A DNA stretch of 5,495 nt. It comes from JARDZI01 sp041639705 (GTDB lineage Bacteria > Bacillota > Clostridia > Clostridiales > Caloramatoraceae). Of the stretch, positions 1 through 5,298 are shown piece by piece. The notes under the pieces are model-generated. The model did not search any database and was not told the DNA's origin. It saw only the letters and a program-made list of their open reading frames with translations. Location: contig JBEQBT010000227.1 in assembly GCA_041639705.1 (NCBI GenBank), forward strand, positions 1 through 5,495, given 5' to 3'. Both the position numbers and the translations under genes were made by a program. Numbering within the stretch: the stretch's first letter is position 1; each line of letters opens with the position of its first letter.

Positions 1-1046
1 AGCCTAATGTAAGCAAAATGGCAATTGCAGCCCTATATGCTCCTACAGCTGGGATAACATCACCCTATGAGCTTTGCATAGCATTAGCTGAAAATGCCAA
101 TCAAAATGGAGTAGAATTTAAACTTTCAACTAAAGTTTCAATGATATATAAAGAGAAGGATGGGTTTGTCATTGAGAGTAACAATGGGACAGTTTATGCA
201 AAATATCTAGTAAATGCAGCAGGACTTTTTTCAGATGATATTAATAGAATGCTTGGAGGATTTGAATTTAATATAATTCCAAGAAGAGGGGAATACTGCC
301 TAATTGACAAAAGTCAGGGAGCCCTTGTAAATAGTGTGATTTTCCAGGCTCCAACTAAAAAGGGAAAGGGAATACTTGTAGCCCCGACAACCCATGGAAA
401 TTTGTTAATAGGACCTAATGCAGTTGAGATTTCTGATAAAGAAAACATCGAGACAACAGAAGATGGGATTGAGGAAATAATTAATGGCGCAAAAAAGAGC
501 GTAAATAATATTAATACTAGAGAAATAATAACCTCCTTTACAGGTGTTAGAGCAACTCCTCAGGGCAAGGATTTTGTAATAAATGTGCCAGTAAAGGGAG
601 CAGTAAACGCAGCTGGTATTGAGTCACCTGGATTAACATCTGCACCGGCAATTGCTCATATGGTGTTGGATTTGCTGAGAAACGAAGGGTTAAGTCTTGT
701 TGAAAAAACTGAGTTTATTTTTAAGAGGATAAGGACAAAACCCTTTATTGAGATGAATGATGATGAAAAGAGGGATGCACTTAAGAAAAATCCTCTTTAT
801 GGAAAGGTTATTTGCAGATGTGAATATGTTACTGAAGGGGATATTATAAATGCTGCTAGTGGTCCACTGGGTGCAAGAACTGTTGATGGTATAAAGAGAA
901 GGCTAAGAGCAGGAATGGGTAGATGCCAGGGAGGCTTTTGTATGCCAAGGGTTATTGAAATCCTAGCAAGAGAGTTGAATATAAGCCCTGATGAAGTGGT
1001 GAAGGGTGATGAAGGAAGCTATATACTTACGGGAAAGACCAAGTAA
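1..1046 (+). CDS. glpA: GlpA-like FAD-dependent glycerol-3-phosphate dehydrogenase, C-terminal part (5' end outside window)
   Basis: The reading frame is open to the left edge: codons from position 3 read PNVSK before the first Met at 18, and PNVSKMAIAALYAPTAGI fits the interior of DAO-type FAD dehydrogenases (GlpA/GlpD/L-2-hydroxyglutarate oxidase group). The Met at 18 is therefore not the start. About 347 residues are visible; relatives are near 480-500, so roughly 130 residues, including the N-terminal FAD-binding GxGxxG, lie upstream. Counting from Met18, residues 1-230 are the oxidase domain, with the SPGLTSAPAIAHMV segment near its C-terminal end. Residues about 260-325 form a BFD-like [2Fe-2S] domain with Cys266, Cys268, Cys303 and Cys308 (CxC...CxxxxC). 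That domain and the two downstream redox genes favour anaerobic glycerol-3-phosphate oxidation to dihydroxyacetone phosphate in the cytoplasm. An L-2-hydroxyglutarate oxidase-like substrate cannot be excluded. It is the upstream member of a three-gene operon. Confidence 0.85.
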   Translation, partial: PNVSKMAIAALYAPTAGITSPYELCIALAENANQNGVEFKLSTKVSMIYKEKDGFVIESNNGTVYAKYLVNAAGLFSDDINRMLGGFEFNIIPRRGEYCLIDKSQGALVNSVIFQAPTKKGKGILVAPTTHGNLLIGPNAVEISDKENIETTEDGIEEIINGAKKSVNNINTREIITSFTGVRATPQGKDFVINVPVKGAVNAAGIESPGLTSAPAIAHMVLDLLRNEGLSLVEKTEFIFKRIRTKPFIEMNDDEKRDALKKNPLYGKVICRCEYVTEGDIINAASGPLGARTVDGIKRRLRAGMGRCQGGFCMPRVIEILARELNISPDEVVKGDEGSYILTGKTK

Positions 1047-1057
1047 GGAGGGATAAT

Positions 1058-2314
1058 ATGGATAGGGAACTTGTAATAATTGGTGGAGGACCTGCAGGTC
1101 TTGCAGCAGCAATAGAAGCTAGAAAAAATGGGATAATTGATATAATGGTTCTCGAGAGGGATAAACATTTAGGTGGAATACTCCAGCAGTGTATACACAA
1201 TGGTTTTGGACTCCATGTGTTTGGTGAACAGCTCACGGGACCTGAATATGCGATAAGATTTATTGAAGAATTGAAAAGTTTAAATATAGAATATCACAAT
1301 GACACAATGGTACTGGATGTAACCAGTGATAGGAATATTACAGCAGTTAACCCAAGTGAAGGGCTTATGAATATAAATGCAAAGGCTATCATTTTGGCTA
1401 TGGGATGTAGAGAAAGAACAAGGGGAGCTCTAAATATCCCTGGAACCAGACCTTCAGGAGTTTTTACAGCAGGTGCTGCTCAAAGATTTATTAATATTGA
1501 AGGATATATGGTAGGGAAAAAGGTAGTAATACTTGGCTCTGGAGATATTGGACTTATAATGGCAAGAAGAATGACACTTGAGGGAGCAGAGGTTAAGGGA
1601 GTTTTTGAATTAATGCCATACTCAACAGGACTAAAAAGGAATATTGTTCAGTGTCTTGATGATTTCAATATACCTTTGAAATTTAATCATACTGTTGTAA
1701 GGATACATGGAAGAGAGAGACTTGAAGGAGTAACAATTGCACAGGTAGACGAAAATAGAAAGCCAATAAGAGACACTGAAGAGTATATTGAGTGTGATAC
1801 AATGCTTCTCTCAGTTGGTTTAATTCCGGAAAATGAACTGTCACGTGGGGCAAGTATAAATATTGATAGGATTACATCTGGACCAATTGTTGATGAATCC
1901 ATGCAGACATCAGGGACCGGGGTGTTTGCATGTGGCAATGTAGTACATGTTCATGATCTTGTAGATTTCGTTACCCAGGAGAGCAGACTTGCAGGCTATG
2001 GGGCATCAAAATATATTAAAAATGAGCTTGATAAATCAAATAAAGTCATTAACACTAAAACTGGAAAAGGAATAAGATATGTGGTTCCGCAAAACATCAA
2101 TGCAAAAAATGTAGGGGACTCAGTTAATTTTTTCATGCGTGTTGATAATGTTTATAATAATGTTTATTTAAAGATAAGCTCAGGGGATAGAATTATTAAC
2201 AAAATTAGAAAAAATATAGTAACACCTGGGGAAATGGAGAACATAAAAATAAAAAAGGATGTGCTCAGTGAAATTGGAGCAGGTGAATTGAAATTTGAGC
2301 TTGAGGGGGTATAG
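1058..2314 (+). CDS. FAD/NAD(P)-dependent oxidoreductase of the glycerol-3-phosphate dehydrogenase operon
   Basis: A 418-residue flavoprotein of the pyridine nucleotide-disulfide oxidoreductase fold (Pyr_redox_2 type). The N-terminal FAD site is IIGGGPAGLAAA (G9, G11, G14), with Glu33 at the end of the second strand placed to bind the ribose. A conserved CIHNGFG stretch lies at residues 45-51 and GCRERTRG at 116-123. The second dinucleotide site is VVILGSGDIGL (G160, G162, G165), probably for NAD(P)H. The final FAD motif is GVFACGNVVHVHDLVD (about 288-303). Residues from about 335 form an extra strand-rich C-terminal domain. The start follows GGAGGG at 1047-1052 with 5-bp spacing, 11 bp after the upstream stop, so the two genes are surely co-transcribed. 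Family knowledge: this protein commonly sits between GlpA-like and DUF1667 genes in anaerobes. I infer that it passes electrons from the GlpA-like subunit to NAD(P) or another carrier. The true acceptor is not visible. Confidence 0.88.
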   Translation: MDRELVIIGGGPAGLAAAIEARKNGIIDIMVLERDKHLGGILQQCIHNGFGLHVFGEQLTGPEYAIRFIEELKSLNIEYHNDTMVLDVTSDRNITAVNPSEGLMNINAKAIILAMGCRERTRGALNIPGTRPSGVFTAGAAQRFINIEGYMVGKKVVILGSGDIGLIMARRMTLEGAEVKGVFELMPYSTGLKRNIVQCLDDFNIPLKFNHTVVRIHGRERLEGVTIAQVDENRKPIRDTEEYIECDTMLLSVGLIPENELSRGASINIDRITSGPIVDESMQTSGTGVFACGNVVHVHDLVDFVTQESRLAGYGASKYIKNELDKSNKVINTKTGKGIRYVVPQNINAKNVGDSVNFFMRVDNVYNNVYLKISSGDRIINKIRKNIVTPGEMENIKIKKDVLSEIGAGELKFELEGV

Positions 2315-2315
2315 T

Positions 2316-2681
2316 ATGGAAGTGAAAAAGATGACCTGTATAAACTGTCCATTAGGCTGCAGTCTTGAGGTAAGTATAATGGGTGAAGATATACAGGTGA
2401 GTGGGAACAAATGCAAAAGAGGGTATGAATATGGAATAAATGAAATAAAGGATCCCAGGAGAATTATTACTTCCACAATAAAGATTTTAGATGGTGATAG
2501 ACCACTTGTTTCTGTTAAAACAGATAGGGAAATACCTAAAAAGCTTATATTTGAGGCCATGAATATAATTAATCAAAGCAATGCTATTGCACCTGTTAAA
2601 ATAGGTGATATACTGATTAAAAATATACTTGAGACAGGGGCAAATATTGTTGCAACCTCAAGTGTTAAAAATATAAATTAA
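2316..2681 (+). CDS. DUF1667 family four-cysteine protein, probable Fe-S partner of the two flavoproteins
   Basis: A 121-residue protein. The N-terminus reads MTCINCPLGCSLEV, and the cysteines at 8, 11, 15 and 33 form a CxxCxxxC-x17-C pattern. This resembles the 4Fe-4S motif at the N-terminus of molybdopterin oxidoreductases; the following DPRRIITSTIKI (about 46-57) also recalls the segment after that cluster in those enzymes. No catalytic domain follows, only a small C-terminal domain (about 58-115). The frame stays open to a TTG at 2295, but the ATG at 2316 is preferred. It follows GAGGGGG (2303-2309) at good spacing, begins 1 bp after the upstream stop, and gives the expected family N-terminus. 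It is the last gene of the operon, ended by the hairpin at 2681-2731. The function is known only by association with GlpA-like operons; a small electron-transfer subunit is an inference. Confidence 0.85.
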   Translation: MEVKKMTCINCPLGCSLEVSIMGEDIQVSGNKCKRGYEYGINEIKDPRRIITSTIKILDGDRPLVSVKTDREIPKKLIFEAMNIINQSNAIAPVKIGDILIKNILETGANIVATSSVKNIN

Positions 2682-2731
2682 AAAACAGCTCATTAAATTG
2701 GTAATATGAACCAATTTAATGAGCTGTTTTT
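2681..2731. terminator. Rho-independent terminator of the glp-like operon, perfect 21-bp stem
   Basis: The arms at 2681-2701 and 2711-2731 are perfectly complementary over 21 bp, with the 9-nt loop TAATATGAA. The stem starts at the last base of the DUF1667 stop codon and ends in TTTTT on the + strand and, by symmetry, TTTTT on the - strand. It could therefore stop transcription from either side. The stem is AT-rich apart from the central GAGCTG. Confidence 0.88.
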
Positions 2732-2867
2732 AATATTCTATTGACTACTTAGGTTATATTATAGGAAGAATGCGTAACAAATTAAAAATAAAACTATGAT
2801 AAAACTGATGTGATATAGTTGGTACCCGGGTTGAACTGATGTGATATTCTTGCACCCTGGTTGTACT

Positions 2868-2891
2868 GTAGTGGTCGATGCCCACATCGAC
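2868..2891 (+). repeat. REP-like unit in copy A, left: GTAG plus 7-bp hairpin
   Basis: GTAG at 2868-2871 is followed by the stem GTCGATG (2874-2880), loop CCCA and CATCGAC (2885-2891). A 5' GTAG tetranucleotide beside a short hairpin is the hallmark of REP sequences mobilised by RAYT (TnpA-REP) proteins. Membership of that class is inferred from shape only. Confidence 0.6.
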
Positions 2892-2958
2892 AGGGCATCA
2901 ACAGTGTAATGGATACCAGCATCAACTATGGAAATTCCATGCACCGCAAATGCCCCAA

Positions 2959-2982
2959 GCCGATGTGGGCATCGGCCACTAC
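2959..2982 (-). repeat. REP-like unit in copy A, right, inverted
   Basis: Read on the - strand this is GTAG (2982-2979) followed by the stem GCCGATG/CATCGGC (arms 2970-2976 and 2959-2965) around loop CCCA. It mirrors the left unit at 2868-2891, so the pair is arranged like a BIME. It differs from the left unit only by replacing one T-A pair with C-G. Confidence 0.6.
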
Positions 2983-3021
2983 AGTACTTAGGAATACCTA
3001 CGACGTATTACCACACAAATG

Positions 3022-3071
3022 TCTATATTGATTATATAAAAAAGATATATTTTTGATATAATCAATATAGA
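3022..3071. repeat. 16-bp perfect inverted repeat abutting the right end of copy A
   Basis: The arms at 3022-3037 and 3056-3071 are exact reverse complements (16 bp, TCTATATTGATTATAT on the left). They are separated by 18 nt in which five A and five T can extend the stem. It is nearly all A/T and has no following U-tract, so it is not a typical terminator. It overlaps a possible promoter for the UPF0756 gene and could be an operator or a cruciform-prone site. Confidence 0.55.
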
Positions 3072-3080
3072 ATCTAGAAT
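3053..3080 (+). promoter_or_regulatory. Possible sigma-A promoter for the UPF0756 gene
   Basis: TTGATA (3053-3058) and TAGAAT (3075-3080) are separated by 16 bp, about 85 bp before the start codon. The right arm of the inverted repeat (3056-3071) lies between the two hexamers. A second TATAAT at 3106-3111 has no good -35. AT-rich DNA produces such matches by chance. Confidence 0.35.
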
Positions 3081-3166
3081 AAAAATATTATGAATTTTTT
3101 TGAAATATAATATATTGAAGAATTTAAACAGATATGTAGAACAATTAAGCTTGGGGGGAAAAATGA

Positions 3167-3625
3167 ATGGAATCAATAATTATATTAACAATAATACTAC
3201 TGATTGCGGTATTAGGAAAGGCTAATTCTGTTGCTATTGCTGCTTGTGCACTGATCATGATTAAGCTAGTAAAGGTTGATAAATTCTTGTTTCCCGTAAT
3301 TGAGAAATCAGGACTATTCTGGGGGATAGTATTGCTTACTGCTTCTATATTAATACCAATTGCAAGGGGAGACATAACATATCAGAATATTACCAAGTCG
3401 GTAATATCATGGATGGGTATAGCTGCACTGATAATTTCTCTTATAACAACATATCTGAGTGGTTTAGGACTAAGGTTTCTTACCATAGAAAATCATGGAA
3501 ATATAATGCCTGCTTTGATACTTGGAGCTGTTATCGCTGCTGGCTTTTTAGGCGGAGTACCTGTAGGCCCCTTAATAACATCAGGAATACTTGCTGCTTT
3601 TGTTAAAATATTTTCTAAAAGGTAA
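3167..3625 (+). CDS. UPF0756 (DUF441) family integral membrane protein
   Basis: A 152-residue hydrophobic protein, close to the length of E. coli YeaL (about 148) and Bacillus YtwI. Membrane segments lie at about 3-17 and 20-36 (perhaps one hairpin), 50-66, 80-100, 113-129 and 132-148. Family hallmarks are the IEKSGLFWGIVLLT stretch (45-58), PIARG (64-68) and the C-terminal GGVPVGPLITSG (129-140). No enzymatic or transport function has been firmly assigned to the family, and I see no catalytic motif. The start at 3167 follows a G-run (3153-3158) with 8-bp spacing; an ATG at 3163 is out of frame. The gene appears monocistronic: repeat copy A lies upstream, and a hairpin with a later T-tract lies downstream. 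Nothing in the context links it to the glp-like operon or to tsaD. Confidence 0.88.
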   Translation: MESIIILTIILLIAVLGKANSVAIAACALIMIKLVKVDKFLFPVIEKSGLFWGIVLLTASILIPIARGDITYQNITKSVISWMGIAALIISLITTYLSGLGLRFLTIENHGNIMPALILGAVIAAGFLGGVPVGPLITSGILAAFVKIFSKR

Positions 3626-3648
3626 TATAATAGTGCAAAAAATCAAAG

Positions 3649-3698
3649 ATCCCGGGTGGGTAACCCGGGATAAAATGGGTAATGGGTTGGGGTTTTTT
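3649..3698 (+). terminator. Probable terminator region after the UPF0756 gene: GC-rich hairpin, G-rich stretch, then T6
   Basis: ATCCCGGGT (3649-3657) pairs perfectly with ACCCGGGAT (3663-3671) around the loop GGGTA. The T6 tract (3693-3698) begins 21 nt after the stem, too far for a textbook intrinsic terminator. The spacer contains G-runs at 3677-3679, 3684-3686 and 3689-3692. An alternative pairing of AACCC with GGGTT, or an RNA quadruplex, could bring structure next to the T-tract. Its position 24 bp after the stop codon supports a role in 3'-end formation. Confidence 0.5.
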
Positions 3699-3770
3699 AT
3701 TGCTGCAAAATTATTATAGCATGAGTTTTTGCGAAAATGTATTAAGAATTTGTAAATAAATAAAGAAATA

Positions 3771-3806
3771 TGTCGAATTGAAATGTAAATTTATAAAATT
3801 TATAGT
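3771..3806 (+). promoter_or_regulatory. Possible sigma-A promoter with adjacent Spo0A-box-like TGTCGAA
   Basis: TTGAAA (3778-3783) and TATAGT (3801-3806) have an ideal 17-bp spacer. TGTCGAA at 3771-3777 matches the Spo0A box consensus (TGNCGAA) and abuts the -35. Transcription would start near 3813, cross repeat copy B and reach tsaD at 4247; no other gene lies between. This is motif matching in AT-rich DNA, so certainty is low. Confidence 0.3.
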
Positions 3807-3961
3807 ATAAATTAAATTCAAATAATATATCAGAGGGAAAAAACTGCTGAACATAATAGAAATAATGCGTCACAAATTAAAAATAAAACTATGTAAAGCA
3901 GATGTGATATGGTTGGTACCCTGGTTGAACTGATGTGATATTCTTGCATCCTGGTTGTACT

Positions 3962-3985
3962 GTAGTGGTCGATGCCCACATCGAC
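3962..3985 (+). repeat. REP-like unit in copy B, left
   Basis: GTAG (3962-3965) is followed by the hairpin GTCGATG (3968-3974), loop CCCA, CATCGAC (3979-3985). It is identical to the left unit of copy A. Confidence 0.6.
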
Positions 3986-4051
3986 AGGGCATCAACGGTG
4001 TAGGCGATACCAACATCAATTGTGGAAATCCCGTGTGCCGTAAAAACCCAA

Positions 4052-4075
4052 GCCGATGTGGGCATCGGCCACTAC
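4052..4075 (-). repeat. REP-like unit in copy B, right, inverted
   Basis: On the - strand this is GTAG (4075-4072) and the hairpin GCCGATG-CCCA-CATCGGC (arms 4063-4069 and 4052-4058). It is identical to the right unit of copy A and shows the same T-A to C-G change relative to the left unit. Confidence 0.6.
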
Positions 4076-4169
4076 AGTGTACTGTTATATTCAATATAAG
4101 GGAACAGTGTTCAACCTTACCCAGAAGTTACGACGCATTACCACACAAATGTATAAAATACCTACAATG

Positions 4170-4197
4170 TTTCAATTTGCAAAGTTGAGTGTATAAT
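4170..4197 (+). promoter_or_regulatory. Possible proximal promoter for tsaD
   Basis: A perfect TATAAT lies at 4192-4197, 49 bp before the first candidate start of tsaD and about 40 bp beyond the right end of repeat copy B. The -35 is poor: TTTCAA at 4170-4175 with a 16-bp spacer. If it is active, tsaD would not depend on transcription through the repeat. Confidence 0.4.
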
Positions 4198-4246
4198 ATA
4201 AAATAAGATAAGATGAAAATAATAGTATACATGAGGAGAGATGGCA

Positions 4247-5275
4247 ATGGATAGGATTATAACTCTTGGAATAGAAAGTAGCTGTGATGAGACATCTGCA
4301 GCGGTGCTTTTGAATGGCAGAGAAATTTTGTCGAATATAATATTTTCACAAATAGATATACATAAAAAATTTGGAGGAGTAGTACCTGAGGTAGCCTCAA
4401 GGAAACATGTTGAAGTTATAAGCAGTGTTATAAAGGAGGCTGTGGATGAGGCTGGTATAAAATATAGTGATGTGGATGTAATAGCCTCCACATATGGACC
4501 CGGGCTGGTTGGAGCACTATTAGTAGGGTTGTCTGCCGCAAAGGGATTAGCAATGAGTCTAAATAAACCATTTGTTGGGGTAAATCATATAGAAGGTCAT
4601 ATTTGTGCAAATTACATAGCTCATAAGGATTTGGAACCTCCCTTTACATGTCTTGTTGTTTCAGGAGGGCATACTCATCTTATTTATGTTAAGGGGTATG
4701 GGGAGTATGAAATACTCGGAAGAACAAGGGATGATGCAGCAGGTGAAGCATATGACAAAATCGCAAGGGCTATTGCTTTGGGATATCCTGGAGGGCCTAA
4801 AATAGATATGCTTGCAAAGGAAGGCAATAAAAACGCCATTAATTTTCCAAGGGCATACTTGGAAGAAAGTACTTTTGATTTTTCCTTTAGTGGATTAAAG
4901 TCTTCAGTACTAAACTATTTAAACAAAATGAAAATGCAGGGTGCTGAAATCAATAGGGCAGATGTAGCTGCAAGCTTTCAACAGTCCGTGGTTGAGGTAC
5001 TTTCAAATAAAGCTGTAAAAGCAGCTAAACATAATAAAACTAATACATTATGTTTAGCAGGAGGAGTTGCTGCAAATTCTGCACTAAGGGCTGAGCTTGG
5101 GATATTATGCAGCAGGGAGGAAATTAATTTCTTATATCCTCCAACAGTTTTATGCACTGATAATGGAGCAATGATAGCATGTGCAGGATATTATGAATAT
5201 ATAAATGGAAGAGTATCCAAGCTTTCGTTAAATGCTATGCCAGGATTAAAGATAGGTCAGAGATTATATAAATAG
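4247..5275 (+). CDS. tsaD: TsaD, tRNA N6-adenosine(37) threonylcarbamoyltransferase subunit
   Basis: TsaD (formerly Gcp/YgjD) of the Kae1/ASKHA fold transfers threonylcarbamoyl from TsaC/TsaC2-made threonylcarbamoyl-AMP to A37 of ANN-decoding tRNAs, working with TsaB and TsaE in the cytoplasm. With this start it is 342 residues, a normal length. Visible motifs are GIESSCDET (8-16), VPEVASRKH (46-54), the metal ligands His114 and His118 in NHIEGH, VSGGHTHL (138-145), EAYDKIAR (167-174), GGP (182-184), AGGVAANSALR (271-281) and the third ligand Asp305 in CTDNGAM. An in-frame ATG at 4241 would add MA. The GAGGAG at 4233-4238 leaves only 2 bp to 4241 but 8 bp to 4247, so 4247 is preferred. tsaB and tsaE are not in the window, so the gene is separated from its partners here. 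No clear terminator follows; a DnaA-box-like cluster begins 24 bp after the stop. Confidence 0.96.
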   Translation: MDRIITLGIESSCDETSAAVLLNGREILSNIIFSQIDIHKKFGGVVPEVASRKHVEVISSVIKEAVDEAGIKYSDVDVIASTYGPGLVGALLVGLSAAKGLAMSLNKPFVGVNHIEGHICANYIAHKDLEPPFTCLVVSGGHTHLIYVKGYGEYEILGRTRDDAAGEAYDKIARAIALGYPGGPKIDMLAKEGNKNAINFPRAYLEESTFDFSFSGLKSSVLNYLNKMKMQGAEINRADVAASFQQSVVEVLSNKAVKAAKHNKTNTLCLAGGVAANSALRAELGILCSREEINFLYPPTVLCTDNGAMIACAGYYEYINGRVSKLSLNAMPGLKIGQRLYK

Positions 5276-5298
5276 TTATTATAGGCTATAAACAGCCC

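Larger units (their letters stand above)
2769..3022 (+). repeat. Structured intergenic repeat, copy A (composite of tandem units plus inverted REP-like pair)
   Basis: This 254-bp non-coding stretch recurs in the same orientation as copy B at 3864-4152. In order it has: an end motif AATGCGT with a conserved A-rich leader (2769-2800); two imperfect direct repeats of 31 and 30 bp starting GATGTGATAT (2807-2837, 2838-2867); a REP-like unit GTAG plus hairpin (2868-2891); a variable 54-bp centre (2903-2956); an inverted REP-like unit (2959-2982); and a right end CGACGTATTACCACACAAATGT-like (3001-3022). The two ends are imperfect inverted repeats (AATGCGT and ACGTATT, the latter ACGCATT in copy B). 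The arms 2863-2889 and 2961-2987 pair over 27 bp with one G:U wobble. No transposase is present. It is best read as a non-autonomous element (MITE or BIME-like). The outer limits are uncertain: weak similarity to copy B may reach back to about 2756. Confidence 0.85.
3864..4152 (+). repeat. Structured intergenic repeat, copy B
   Basis: This is the second copy of the element at 2769-3022, in the same orientation and 289 bp long. Ends: AATGCGTC (3864-3871) and GACGCATT (4132-4139) are exact inverted repeats, followed on the right by the conserved ACCACACAAATGT. Direct repeats starting GATGTGATAT lie at 3901-3931 and 3932-3961. The REP-like units are at 3962-3985 and 4052-4075 (- strand). The first 40 bases of the left arm (3957-3996) and 29 bases of the right arm (4050-4078) are identical to copy A, while the 53-bp centre between them differs at about a dozen positions, mostly transitions. 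The right segment is about 35 bp longer than in copy A and contains a small palindrome TTATATT-C-AATATAA (4085-4099). It sits between a possible distal promoter and tsaD. Confidence 0.85.

Noticed and set aside
2759..2944. Open frame of 61 codons on the - strand inside repeat copy A
   Set aside because: It lies wholly in structured repeat sequence, has no ribosome binding site or recognisable product, and copy B does not preserve the same frame and length.
2755..3029. TATATT on both sides of repeat copy A (2755-2760 and 3024-3029) as a target-site duplication
   Set aside because: It does not abut the shared ends exactly, copy B shows no matching duplication, and TATATT is common in such AT-rich DNA.
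3409..3606. Alternative + frame of 65 codons within the UPF0756 gene
   Set aside because: It is a shadow frame of a clear membrane-protein gene with family hallmarks.
2769..4152. CRISPR array
   Set aside because: There are only two long copies, about 1.1 kb apart with a gene between them; there are no short regularly spaced repeats and no cas genes.
3870..4188. Open frames on both strands (3870-4094 - and 3955-4188 +) in and beside repeat copy B
   Set aside because: They are rich in Cys, His and Arg because of the GC-rich hairpins, are not kept in copy A, and have no start signals; treated as non-coding.
4241..4246. ATG at 4241 as the tsaD start
   Set aside because: Only 2 bp separate it from the GAGGAG ribosome binding site; the ATG at 4247 has 8-bp spacing and gives the usual TsaD N-terminus.
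4162..4491. 109-codon frame on the - strand over the tsaD start
   Set aside because: It is antisense to the strongly conserved TsaD N-terminus, and its product has no recognisable features.
5284..5297. GGCT-ATAAAC-AGCC hairpin as a tsaD terminator
   Set aside because: It is only a 4-bp stem with no T-tract after it, too weak to call.
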